Positions 53,472 to 64,000 of a DNA stretch of 64,000 nt are shown one piece after another; the stretch's first letter is position 1, and each line of letters starts with the position of its first letter. Source of the stretch: Ctenosaura bakeri (lineage: Eukaryota > Chordata > Lepidosauria > Squamata > Iguanidae); assembly GCA_948474755.1 (NCBI GenBank), contig CAOLHI010001303.1, forward strand, positions 186,001 to 250,000, read 5' to 3'. The notes under the pieces are model-generated. The model saw nothing but the letters and a program-made list of their open reading frames with translations. It did not search any database and was not told the DNA's origin. Made by a program: the position numbers and the translations under genes.

Positions 53472-55502
53472 GTCACAATCTCTCTCTTTCTCTCTCTCTC
53501 GTTCCCTCTCTGAGTGCTCTACCATGCTGCTGGCCTCTGGTCATTCTCCTAGTGGAGTTTTCAGTGGAGCCAGCAAGACTGAGGCAGCATCAGTGAGCAG
53601 GAGGCAAAGCAGCAGTGGGTTTTTTTAAAGTCTTCCTGGACAGAAATTTTAGCTCTGTAAAAAAAAAAAAATATGTCCAGAAAAAGGAGGACAGTAGATA
53701 ATCTTATTAAGAAAAAAGACTCCCCCTTGATCTAGCAGCAGACCCTTTAGCTAAGATGTCTGTATTACCTTCCAAAAAGGAAAATAGTTGGTGTGTGTGT
53801 GTGTGTGTTTGAATGACATGCTCTTAGCAACTGTGGTTGCTTTCTTAATGTACAATGCTTAATGACATCACCAGGACCCATGTCTAGGTCTCAGGCTATG
53901 GCCCACAAACCTCAGGGTGTGAGACAACCCTGAACTGGTAACCCTAATTGGCACATATAATTGAGCAAACAGGTAAGTTTGTGAACCATTCTCCTTATGG
54001 ACTTCCACAAATATCTGGCTGGGCCTTGGTGGGAAACAAGATCCATCACTCAATAGGCCATTAGACAAGTCCAGCAGAGATTTCTGCTGTATTCATTGTA
54101 TGAACCAGGCAACAGTCCAGAAGATCTGGGATCTGTTATAATCAGTTGAGAGATTGTGCAGCCAATTTCTATGGAAACCAAGATGGTCAAAAGTGTTGCC
54201 TCCATTTTAGTAAATCGTGAAAATCAGTAGGCAGTAATTATGAGATCTAGGCATATGGAAGTTGAGAGAGCTGCCTAGGGATGAACTTAAGCACAAATAG
54301 CTTCTGGTTACTCATTCAGATAATGCAGCTGTGGTTACATAATTGGCTTTTAGCTACTTGGGTTACTAGCATTTAATTATTTGGGAGTCTGCTGTTAAAT
54401 AATTAGAGTTGTCTTGTTTACTAGCTGATTTTCTGTCCTTTGCTCTAGGGTAATTTGTTTTATAATGCATCCAGCTCCCAGAAAGACCAACATCTGCAAA
54501 AATGCAAATGCCAGCAAATAATTTTTAGTTTTGCACGTATTTCACCCTTAGCCATGTTGACATGTTTCCAGTATGGACATTGTGCTCCTGTCACTTGATG
54601 TAGACTTGGTCTTTGACACATTCACTCTCCCTTAGGCACTCTTAGGCTTATGTTTTAGGCAGATATGATCTCAGATGCAGCTTGCTGGCAATCTAGGGCA
54701 CTCATGGCCTGTGTGGTTATATTATATTATGAGTCTCGCTGAGCTGCCAATTTACATTTCAGAGCAGTTATATATTTAGAAGCTGGCATCTCTTTTAGGG
54801 AATATGCACAAATGTAGACAGACTTCTTCTTGCTTTGAAGTAGAAGGATGAGCCTGCTTCCAAACTATGCTCACAAGTGCATTATGCTACATTTGTAGGG
54901 CTCTGGACTATGGGTTGTAACAGCTTATTGTTATAGTTTACACATTTCTTAGATGCTTCCTTTCTTTTTCAAAAAGCATAACCTCAAGGCGTCTTATAAG
55001 TCTATGGAACTGACATATGATGCAGTCGCCCCAGAAAAATATATTGCCTCCCATATTTGTTTGGGAAATTCACATTTTTTTCACCAGATGAACACCACAG
55101 CAGCTATAGAAAGGTTCCCACCATGCAATTATGCAATCATTCAAGGACAGACTAATGTCATGTTGAGGATAATTGTGATACAGAAATTTATGCATGTACG
55201 AAACATAGACACTGTGATGTTGAATGATAAAGAAAACTCCTCCCATTCCCTTGCTGCAGCACAAAACTGCAACATACAACACAGATGAGCTGAAATCACA
55301 GAGATCTTTTCAGGGGCATATATGTCCCTGGTGAACAGATTGACCCATTTAATAGCACTATATGTATTGAGTTCTGCTGATTCAGCTGTTATAAGACTGT
55401 TCAGACTAGATCTGTGGAAAGGAGCTCATGAGCTATATATACCAGAGCACTGAGGCATAAGATTCCCCTCTCTTTGAACCACACACTGTTGGTGAGTTCA
55501 CA
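53472..55502. other. No recognisable gene; small simple repeats
   Basis: A CT-rich run at 53475-53510, A-run near 53657-53670 and (GT)n at 53791-53808. Otherwise unique-looking sequence. Confidence 0.45.
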
Positions 55503-56100
55503 CATAGAATCATAGAGCTGTAAGAGACCACAAGGGCTGTTGAATACAAACCATTCCCATGCAGGAATATACCATCAAAAGCATTCTCGACAGATAGTAC
55601 CTTATACTTCTCCCTGTTAAAATTAATTTTGTTAGTTTTGGCCAGCTATCCAACCTATTAAAATAATTTTGAATTCTGACTGTCCCAGAGGCTTATCTTC
55701 GGTGGGGCAGGCAGGGTACGTGCCCTGGGCTCCAATGCCAGTGAGACACAAAAAAGCCATGCTGGAAGATTTGGAGGAGGCCCCAGAGGTAGGGGCACAA
55801 CTTCCACCCTTGCCCTGGGTGCTATTTATGCTAGATACACCTCAGTCCTGCCCTCTACGGTATTAATTACCCCTCCTAGATTGGTGTCATCTGCAAGTTT
55901 GATAAGAATGCCCTCTATTCCCTCATCCAGGTCATTGACAAAGATGTTGAATAGCACTGGGACCAGGACAGTACCCTATGGCACTCCACTGGTCATTTGT
56001 CTCCAAGATGAGGAGGAGCCATTGGTCAGGACTCTTTGGGTTTGGTCAGTCAATCAAATTCTATGGTCCGAATTCTGGTCTATAAAATTGAGTAAGCCTC
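55503..56100 (-). mobile_element. CR1 LINE, antisense: 3' end plus RT fragment, interrupted
   Basis: The 3' terminus lies at 55503-55600 (antisense AGAATCATAGAGCTGTAAGA and AGACCACAAGGG). The minus strand at about 55870-56050 reads SGVPQGTVLVPVLFNIFVND, then DEGIEGILIKLADDTN, which is RT with its ADD catalytic motif. Between them about 170 bp (55683-55857, CTTATCTTCGGTGGGGCAGG to CCTCAGTCCTGCCC) looks like an insertion of an unknown element, since the flanks GAATTCTGAC and CGGTATTAATTACC are normally close together in CR1. The copy is dead. Confidence 0.85.
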
Positions 56101-56794
56101 TTTTACTTAAATAGAAATCCTAAAGCAACACATGCCATGCATGCTTTCCATGATTGTTTTGTTATCATGCCATACATGGTATCCTTCTGGAACACCTGAG
56201 AGGGCTGGGGATCGGAGGCACTGCACTTAAGTGGTTCTGGTCCTACCTCTCAGGTAGATACCAGATAGTGATGCTTGGGGACAGCTGCTCAAATCTGGCG
56301 TCCCTCAGGGCGCCGTCCTGTCCCCAATGCTATTTAACATCTACATGAAACCGCTGGGAGAGATCATCAGGAGGCATGGAGCAAGGTGCTATCAGTATGC
56401 TGATGACACCCAGATATATCTCTCCATGCCTTGGACAATAGCATCAACTAAGGGTGGCATCTCGCCTCTAAACGAAAGCCTTGAAGCAGTAATGGACTGG
56501 ATGAGGAAAAACAGACTGAAACTGAATCCAGATAAGACGGAGATACTCGCTGTTAAGGGCCCTAGCCCAGGTATGGAGGTCTGTCAACCAGTTCTAGATG
56601 GGGTCACACTTCCCCTGAAAGACTGTGTCTGCTGCTTGGGGGTGCTCCTGGACTCGCCACTTCAGATGACAGTTCAAATCAATGCGGCGGCCAGGAGTGC
56701 CTGCTATCAGCTTCGGCTGATACGCCAGCTGCGCCCCTTCCTGGACCTGGAACACCTCAAAACAGTGGTGCATGCGCTGGTAACTTCACAGCTT

Positions 56795-57036
56795 ATTTTT
56801 ATTTTTATTTTTTTTTTATTTATTTGTATCCCACCTCTCCATACGGATCGAGACGGCGAACAACTTACAAATAGCATGTATTTCGATACATTTTCTATAC
56901 ATGCCCCCAACAAGCTGGGTACTCATTTTACCGACCTACGGAAGGATGGAAGACTGAGTCAACCTTGGAGCCCGGCAGGATCGAACTCACAACCTTGTGA
57001 CTTGCAGTACTGGCATTTAACCACTGCACCACCAGG
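56795..57036 (-). mobile_element. LINE-tailed tRNA SINE inserted in the LINE ORF
   Basis: In antisense it opens with an A/T-rich tail (TTTTTATTTATTTGTATCCC), has CTCTCCATACGGATCGAG and CGAACAACTTACAAATAGCA. It then carries CTGAGTCAACCTTGGAGCCC and ends CACTGCACCACCAGGGC. It is flanked by GCTT at 56791-56794 and 57037-57040. Inserted length with the duplicate is 246 bp, exactly 82 codons, without a stop in the LINE frame. Confidence 0.93.
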
Positions 57037-57613
57037 GCTTGACTTCTGCAATGTGCTCTACATAGTGCTACCCATGTGCTTAGTCAGGAAACTTCAGTTA
57101 GTTCAGAATATGGCAGCCAGGTTGGTCACCGGAAGATCTAAAACTGACCATATAACACCAATTCTGAAGTCTTTACATTGGCTGCCTATTAGTTTCCAGG
57201 CACAGTACAAGGTATTGGTTCTTACCTTTAAAGCCCTTCATGGCTTGGGGCCAGCCTACCTGCGGGATCGCCTTCTCCCATATAATCCGCCCCACACACT
57301 ATGGTCCTCTGGGAGGAACTTACTGCAGCCAGTCAGAACTAGGTTGGCTGCGGTTACCCAGAGGACCTTCTCTTCTATCGCTCCCAAGTTATGGAATGGC
57401 AGTCAAGACTGTTCTCTTCCGGCAGGCCTTCCCAGACTAGTACTCCACCGCCTCCCACCAACTGTCCTCTTGTTCTTAATAGTCAATGTGTTTTAGGGAG
57501 TTTTAGATGGGTTGGTTGATGGGGAGGATGAGCTATGTTTTAATTGCTTTTAATGTATTTGATGTGCTGTTGTGCTGCCGCCTCGATCCGTCAGGAGAGG
57601 CGGGATATAAATA

Positions 57614-57647
57614 ATAATAATAGTTGTTGTTGTTGTTGTCGTTGTGG

Positions 57648-57726
<79 letters not shown>
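57614..57726. repeat. Compound (GTT)n(ATT)n trinucleotide repeat
   Basis: It grows from the (AAT)n tail of the LINE: (AAT) then GTT units with GTC/GTG interruptions, then about fifteen ATT units. Homopolymer-like translations are artefacts. Confidence 0.95.
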
Positions 57727-57727
<1 letters not shown>

Positions 57728-57740
57728 CATGCCCAATCTG

Positions 57741-59327
57741 TGATACAATATCATTGGCTACAAACATTGGTTAATTGGCATAAAATAAATATAAATCTTG
57801 CACTTATGGCTCAAATGCTATGTGTAAATTAAAAGGACTCTGACTGGAAGCTTCTTGAAGCTAGGACAAAGCCTTAGCATGGCCAGGTCATAAGTTTAGA
57901 AGAATCAAAAGAAAACTTAACCTGATGGGTTTTAGATGGTTCTCTAAAGTACCCAAGCCAAAAGACAATAGCAAACAAAGCTGCCAGAAGGTGCATCTGA
58001 AAGCTCACATCCTACTACCTCTTTCCCATGGAAACAGTACTTTTGTGTTTCACCTCTCCAGTAATTAAGAAGTTATTGTGATTTCCTCTGACGTTTTGTC
58101 ACATGGCTTGCAAAGGCAATCAGAACCTTCCAGACTCCTTTGTCAGCTCTACCAGAGTGCAATTCACACATTTCCCTCAAGGCAGAAAAAAGAGTATTTA
58201 AATCCTGGATCAGTCACTGGTTGCTTGCTGGTATCTTGAACATGTATGACCTGTTATGCTGCATGAGACCTCCCACCCAGATTTCAGTTTGTTGTACAGC
58301 TATCAGACTTCCCCAGTCTGAGACAGCTCACCTGACCCTGTGTAGCTTCAGGATTTGTAAATATCATCCGCTCCATCCTAACTCCTCACTACCCAACTTT
58401 TCCTGCCTTTCTTTCAGTTAGCTTTCTTTGGTTGTGAGATTGCTTTATTGTTTGTTATATGTTTGTGAAGTTCCCCCAATAAAGGCTTTTTTTAAATTAC
58501 CCACAGTTAGTACTGGGTACATAATGCTGAAAAGATCCCATAAGGTTACTCTGCCTCTTGCAAACCTCCCTTTTGAAGTAGTATTTCCCCATCTTTTCTC
58601 AGAGGCATGGGTAATGCTGGAGGATCTCAAAGACTGCTGGAGGACCTCAAGGTCTTCCATCTTTTGGGGTAACAGTTTCTCATATAGTTCCTACAAAATT
58701 TAGTGCACAAAGAGAGAGAAGTGTTGGAGTTCCATCTGAAAATGAACCTCTATCTCCTGGTGACAAGACTGGGCAGAGTGTATTTTTCCATTACTTTCCT
58801 CTTCTTATAATTCATGTTTTAGCATCATAGCCGCATTCAGTAACAGTGTAACAACCCAGGAACTACATTCCAATACATAAAAAAACTATAGCCAGAAGAT
58901 CTAGTATTCTCTGTTCTCTCCCTAGAATACAGATATGAAGCTGTGCATTGCCAGAATGAATGCTCATTGTGAATTTACAGGGAATCGAATGGTGTATTTT
59001 TTTTTAAAGTTGTTTGATTGCTGAAAGAAGAGTTAAAAACAAAGAGCAATCCAGCCAGAGGCTTCAACCGGTTGTGCTCATGTTTGAAGCTTTTGACTCA
59101 GGTGTTATTCACATAGTATTGGATTTTATCTTTTATTTTAGAGGGGTATCCATGAGATTTTCTAAGCTGTAAAATACAGTGTCAGCAGGTTATTTGTGTA
59201 TGCTTTGTTTCAAGAAACATCAAAGGAAAGTCACCATAGTGAGTGTCTGTTCAGGATGAGGCTTTGATTCTTACCATTACAATCAAAAAGTAATATCTAA
59301 GTGCCAAAACTGAGTGAGCCTACCCAA

Positions 59328-59330
<3 letters not shown>
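57741..59330. other. No recognisable gene or repeat
   Basis: Plus frames at 58140-58421 and 58428-58703 lack domains; the second is overlapped by a minus frame. No mobile element signature is seen. Confidence 0.45.
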
Positions 59331-59374
<44 letters not shown>

Positions 59375-59405
59375 TATACACACACACACACACACGCACA
59401 CACAC

Positions 59406-59451
<46 letters not shown>

Positions 59452-59478
59452 TACACACACGCATACACACACACAGAA
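59331..59478. repeat. Compound microsatellite (CT)n(CA)n(TAGA)n(CA)n
   Basis: About 148 bp: (CT)11, (CA)n with one TATA break and one CG change, about eleven TAGA units (59407-59450), then (CA)n again. Confidence 0.96.
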
Positions 59479-59834
59479 CACTTGTAGAGCATGGTCCTTT
59501 GCATGTTTATTTGGAAGCAAGCCTTACCATGTAGGAGCTCACACCTAAGTAAATTACAGGTGGTGTTTTAATCTTCACATGCAATATCATTTAAAATTCA
59601 TCACAATAACTTCTTCATTCATTTTGCTATTTATCCTTCATTCCTATCATACATTTGCAATTTTTTTAAAAAAAATCCATATTAAGGCTGCAATGTTCAG
59701 CACATTTAGAATGACATAAATCTTTTGAAAGCCATGCAAACTTGCTTTAGAATAAAATAGGAATGCAATGCAAAATACAGAAATACAAGAATGGTTTAAG
59801 AATACATATGGACAATTTGGAAATTGCGATCTCA
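59479..59834. other. No recognisable gene or repeat
   Basis: A+T-rich sequence with an A/T run near 59661-59678. Confidence 0.4.
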
Positions 59835-60012
59835 GGCCATTTCCACACTACACTCTTATAGCACGATTATTCCACTTTCAACATCCTATGGAATCCTGGG
59901 GTTTGCAGTTTCAGGAGGGGCCGGCCAGCCCCTCCCGAAATTGCAAACCCCAGGTCCATAGGATGTTGAAAGTGGAATAATCGTGCTATAAGAGTGTAGT
60001 GCGGAAATGGGC
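59835..60012. mobile_element. Short GGCC-family MITE, exact TCA duplication
   Basis: GGCCATTTCCACACTACACT to GTGCGGAAATGGGC with TCA on both sides (59832-59834 and 60013-60015). It is a near-perfect fold-back; centre GGAGGGGCCGGCCAGCCCCT. Confidence 0.93.
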
Positions 60013-61631
60013 TCAGTCTAGTAAACAGTAGTTTATTGTCATGGATTATCAGTGCAGAAGTGCATTGTGTGCCTTCCTTTTAATTTTTCCTCTTGTGCTT
60101 CGCTTTGGTGAATATTCCTGTTTTTAAAAAGTATGTTTAAGATGTCAAAACTGGCAAATGGTTGCTTAATGGGTCTTTGCATGCTACAATCTGCTTATTG
60201 ACCCATCTAGCTGGGTAGGCCTGAAGCAGTGTCCTTTCTTAAAACTGCTGACTGATTTACCTGTCTTGAATTGACCTTTTCACTTGGAAACAATGACCCC
60301 AACATCTATGCTCTCTTCCTTTTCCACCAACTGAGTTCAAAGTACAGCTGACATTTGTATCTAGGCTTCTAAAATCCAAGCACCTGCCTCTGTGAATAAC
60401 CACACCACCATCCTTCTTGTTATCTCCCGACTTTGACCTTGGGATCCTTCTTTTTTGTGAATTATTTTTACAATTGGCATACGTGCTGTTTAGATGGTGC
60501 TGAGGGCTCTTTTGGAAAGGGGCTTTAAAAACAACTAGCCATTTCCTGAGCTCAAATGAAGTGCAGCTCAATGAAAAAGGCTAATTTAAAAAAAAGAAAG
60601 AAAGAAAAGAAAGAAAAATGCACCCATTTTCTAGTTTATGATGTGTAGAATATTTTAGCAATGGACTCCACTTCATCGAGGAGATGCCATTTTAGAATGA
60701 AAAATTAAAAATAAGGGACAGTTATTTCCAGTTGGCTAAAGATCTGTCAGTTCTTCCTTATAACTGAAATTAAATAAGAAAAGCAAAAAGCATAACTGCT
60801 ATGGCTAGTAGTCTTCATGGCAGTTTGACCAGTTTGCCAAGATAGAACCTGGGTAGTTTAGGCAACACTTGAATTACCGAATGAATTATTTGTGCTTTAA
60901 TTGGGTAGGAGCCTTGAATAGCCTCATACAGTTAATATAAATACTGTATCAACAGAAACAAGCTCAGCTAATCACAGGTAAGTTCCGCAGTTATGGTTAG
61001 AGCACATTTGCAGATAAACAGTGGAATAAAAGGCAGCTTTAATCAACAGCTAAGCCAGCACGCAAATGTTCTTTTTCCCATAACAGACTTCCTCTATGTA
61101 GATAATATATTACACCACTAGGGCTTCCAAAGAAAAATACAGACCTAAAAGAAGGTCTGTCCAGATGTTCCAAGGAGCTATAAGGGTAGCTGTATTCCAT
61201 GGGTGAAGAAGAGAACAGATGTTCATGTAAAAACAACATCAGCATGCTGAATATTTATTTCAGCTGCAAAAGCCATTCCCATTAATGGGGCCAACTGAGA
61301 AAAGAAAAGAAAGCTGCTTTACATCAAGTCAGACCATAGATCTATTTAGCTCAATCTTGTGTATCTTAGGGATGGAGAACCTTTGTCTGTCCACTTGTTT
61401 CAGCCTACAGTTTCCACATTTTCTCACCACAGGCTTTACTGGATGAATTAATTGGAGTTGCCGGCAAGAATCCTGGAGAACTAAATATTCCACATTGTTG
61501 CTGTTCCATACACTCCTTGGCAGTAATTCTCAGGATTACCTTCCCATCTCAACTGAGAATTGCCAGATATTGAACTTGGGAACTTTTACATAAAAAGTTG
61601 CGCTCTACCATCAGTTAGAACTCCTCATTAA
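60013..61631. other. No gene recognised; DNA-transposon scrap near 61.4 kb
   Basis: 61370-61485 (GGGATGGAGAACCTTTGTCT, GCCTACAGTTTCCACATTTT) resembles a decayed DNA-transposon end with GGCCCTCCAGATGTT wording. An AAAG-type run lies at 60591-60617. Confidence 0.4.
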
Positions 61632-62050
61632 GGCCCTTTCCTCAGCTTACCTTCTTACAGCGGCATCTGGTGGCGATTCCTCCAGTGGCTCTCCTGAGAA
61701 GGGAGCGCAACAGAAGTGCTACCCTCTGCACAGGACTGGCTCCCTGTGGAAGGGAGTGCGATGGACATGCCTCTTCCTTCCACAGTTCAGCTGGGTACTT
61801 TCCCAGGCTGTGCTGGGGCAGGATGTGCTGCTGTCACACTTCCTGCTATTCTGCAGGACAGGTAAGTGTGTGATGTTGGTGCAATCACATGTCATTGATG
61901 GGGAAAACCCATCAATGATTTTACCTGTGATTGCGCTGCCTTGGGGATGGAAGAGGAGTGGGACTGCAGTGACATCATGTAGAAGCATCATGGTGGTCCT
62001 GTCCTTCTCCAGTACCCATGGTGGAATGGGAGGGTGCTGAAGAAAGGGCC
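61632..62050 (-). mobile_element. GGCC-family element, mid-size copy I, inverted
   Basis: GGCCCTTTCCTCAGC to GCTGAAGAAAGGGCC, flanked by exact TAA triplets. In reverse it aligns with copies G and H. It contains GTCATTGATGGGGAAAACCC opposite ATCAATGATTTTACC. A donor-like ACAGGTAAGTGTG lies at 61858-61870 on the plus strand, and AAGGTAAGC on the minus strand at about 61645-61653. Confidence 0.9.
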
Positions 62051-63649
62051 TAAGTTACAACCTTTCCTATGGTCTATATCTGCTAGGGGGCACTGTAGTT
62101 AGGCTTGCCATGCTATTTGTTCAGCCAGTTTTCACCTTATTTCTAGACATCTGGTGCCCATTTGTACTATCACCTGGCCTGGATTCCAAGAAAGTCTCTA
62201 GCCTTTCCATCTAGGAAGTGAATTATGGGGCAAAATGTACAGTCGTTCTTCTGTCTAATTGTTCTGCAAGAAATAAGCCAGGCTTTGAGTGTGCTTAGCC
62301 AATGAATGAAGTCTCAAACCTAGATCTAACAGTGACAAAAGAGTTTCAGAATTAGATATGACCCATTGTCTCTCTATACCAGTCTCCAGTTTCCTGGATT
62401 GATGTTACAATTCCAGTGGAAAGAATAGTTTTTCTAAGAAAGTCTAGCTGAAGTCTGTTTTGTAAAGACTGTAGACAAAGTGATGGAGTCGCTTAAGCAA
62501 AGGAGTAGGGATGTAACAAACCAGGGTAAAAACTGGAATTTATGTTTAAAGTTCCCTGGGGTCTCTAGTTTTTCTTGAGCTATTAATTTTTATTAGATGT
62601 CCAGAGGAAGAAATCAAGTTCCATCTTACAATGGACAATTAGGGTTCTCCCACTGTCTGTAGATAAAATCTTGAAATGATTGGGCCAAGAATGGCCCATC
62701 TTTTTTGAGCGGGAAGTCATATCAAAATCATTGGGATTTGAGAACAATTTTTTAGAAATGACATATTTCTCATATTATGCTTTTATTTATCCCATAATGC
62801 CCAGAAACCATGAAAGGTAGTTATGTAACTAAGTAGCTCATGTAGAATTCTGGACATTGTTCTCAGGTTTGCCCAAAACATCCCAATGACATCCCAATCA
62901 GTCCTACCACAAAAATGGCCTGCTGCCCACTAAGTTCCATTTCATTTTGGGTTTCATGTGTTCCCAGAACCATACCCAATATTGCCATCTTATCTCCATC
63001 TCACCTTACCTTGTCTTGCCTCTCACTGCTGCTCTTGTGACCAAATGTCACCATCTTCTTTTATTTTTCTTTCCTCGGGTTTTTTCTATTGATGCAGCAG
63101 CAGTATTGCTTTCACCTGCCTACTTTTCTGCCTTTCTCATTTAAAACTTTACTGTTTTAAAGTCCAAGTGGCAGCTTTGTGGAGCTACTGCTTCTTGAAA
63201 TTGTAAGCAAGGAGCAGCATAAAGTGAAATGAGGAAAGTGAAAGAGAGGGTTGGGGTTACAGCTGCAGCAAAAAAAGGATAGAGAAGCATGCCAGAGAGG
63301 CAGGGTGAAAAAAGCTGGGGAGAATGGAGGGGTGGTAGAAATGTAGCAGGCAGATATAAAGTGTAACAGAAAGGAGGCATGGAAGCATGAGATGAGGTGG
63401 AGGAAGGGATGGTGAGACCTGCAACTGGTGGAGTGCCAGAAGCAAAGAAAGAGTGCATTGGAAAAATATGATGTGAAGGATAGATGGGGAAAGGAGGTAA
63501 GAGAGAGTAACAGTTGCAATGAAAGAGTGAAGGAGCAATAGAAACAAATATGAGGAAAAGTTGAAGGCAAGGGAGTGTTTTTAGTAAGTTTCTCCTTACA
63601 ATCTTATGCATTTTCTCCTGGGAATCAGGTGTCAGTCACCTTCCAGGGA
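62051..63649. other. No gene recognised; purine-rich block at 63.2-63.55 kb
   Basis: The minus-strand frames of 96-156 codons at 63141-63611 are low-complexity translations of a purine-rich block (GGAAAGTGAAAGAGAGG type) and overlap in three frames. I do not support a gene. Confidence 0.5.
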
Positions 63650-64000
63650 CCTCCTATGTTATCTTGATTTCAGTAAGGCCTTTGACAAAGTTCCCCATGA
63701 GATTCTTGCAAAGAAGCTAGTAAAATGCAGGCTGGACAGGGCTACTGTCAGTTGGATTTGTAATTAGTTGATTGACTGAACCCAAAGGGTACTCACCAAT
63801 GGCTGCTTTTCATCTTGGAGAGAAGTGACTAGTGGGGTGTCACAGGGTTCTGTCCTGGGCCCAGTGCTATTCAACATCTTCATCAATGACTTGGATGAAG
63901 GAGTGGAGGGCATGCTGATTAAATTTGCAGATGACACCAAATTGGATGGGGTTGCTAATACGCCAGAGGAGATGATCAAAATTCAAAATGACCTTGACAG
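63650..64000 (+). mobile_element. CR1 LINE RT fragment, runs off the window
   Basis: FSKAFDKVPHEILAKKL-like start of the palm, then [39 protein letters not shown] and [11 protein letters not shown]. This covers RT motifs with the ADD catalytic site. Stops after SWICN and LID break it. It is the same CR1 group as the antisense fragment at 55.9 kb. Confidence 0.92.

Larger units (their letters stand above)
56154..57740 (+). mobile_element. L2-like LINE ORF2 3' half with SINE insertion
   Basis: Best-kept LINE here. Frame 1 (56154-about 56290) reads HGILLEHLRGLGIGG and [12 protein letters not shown] frameshift near 56290 leads to frame 2 (about 56297-57435) with [32 protein letters not shown] (YADD catalytic motif), [38 protein letters not shown], then an 82-codon SINE-derived stretch. 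It resumes at [52 protein letters not shown] and APKLWNG. The 3' tail is CTGCCGCCTCGATCCGTCAG and GAGAGGCGGGATATAAAT. The single frameshift plus insertion make it non-functional, though few stops suggest recent activity. Confidence 0.92.

Noticed and set aside
56327..57496. 389-codon ORF as a host gene
   Set aside because: It is a LINE reverse transcriptase C-terminal half with a SINE-derived insert and an upstream frameshift, not a host gene.
57533..57832. Poly-Asn, poly-Cys and poly-Val frames
   Set aside because: Translations of the GTT/ATT repeat in a LINE tail.
63141..63611. 156-codon minus-strand frame with Ser/Phe/Leu-rich text
   Set aside because: It is a low-complexity translation of a purine-rich strand, open in three overlapping frames, without a domain or signal that stands apart from composition.
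1..64000. CRISPR array, operon, prophage or bacterial defence system
   Set aside because: The window is vertebrate nuclear DNA; no regularly spaced repeat-spacer array or bacterial gene order is present.

Overview
This is a vertebrate nuclear window with no convincing protein-coding exon, rRNA gene or tRNA gene. It is intergenic or intronic sequence filled with transposable elements. The mixture points to a sauropsid, most probably a squamate reptile. It holds CR1 3' ends of the amniote type, L2-like reverse transcriptase fragments, a Penelope-like element with a GIY-YIG nuclease, tRNA-headed and 5S-headed SINEs, a hAT, a mariner/Tigger-like pair, and a dense set of palindromic MITEs. The species cannot be named from what is visible.

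Layout. 0-2.5 kb: Penelope-like remnant and three LINE fragments around a GGCC element. 2.5-7 kb: old unique sequence, a MITE and a trinucleotide repeat. 7-11.3 kb: three large GGCC elements (two extremely G+C-rich), short MITEs, a SINE and an unclassified repeat called R1 here. 11.3-16 kb: MITE, SINE and a degraded L2-like LINE. 18.6-31.2 kb: a second R1 copy split by a GGCC element, then further GGCC elements, one carrying a nested hAT. 31-43 kb: R2 repeats (unclassified), SINEs, many MITEs and the Tigger-like pair. 45-52 kb: CR1 and SINE copies. 53-57.7 kb: a 40-bp fused-termini MITE, an antisense CR1, then the best LINE ORF, interrupted in frame by an antisense SINE. 59-62 kb: a compound microsatellite and two GGCC elements. 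63.65 kb to the end: a CR1 reverse transcriptase fragment running off the window.

The main discovery is one superfamily, called GGCC here, with about 30 copies in 64 kb. Its ends begin GGCC(C/A)TTT, and 12 copies are flanked by exact 3-bp direct repeats, so it is not a hAT. It ranges from a 40-bp relic of two fused ends to a 918-bp G+C-rich form with a 40-bp minisatellite. One insertion has an uninterrupted counterpart inside the window (an empty site), which fixes its ends to the base. Larger copies also keep two splice-donor-like motifs, one on each strand. The second main result is a LINE/SINE pair: the SINE's 3' end copies the L2-like LINE's tail, and one SINE sits in frame inside that LINE's reverse transcriptase ORF.

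All coordinates and alignments were read by eye. Repeat edges carry uncertainty of a few to tens of bases, except where a target-site duplication is quoted.
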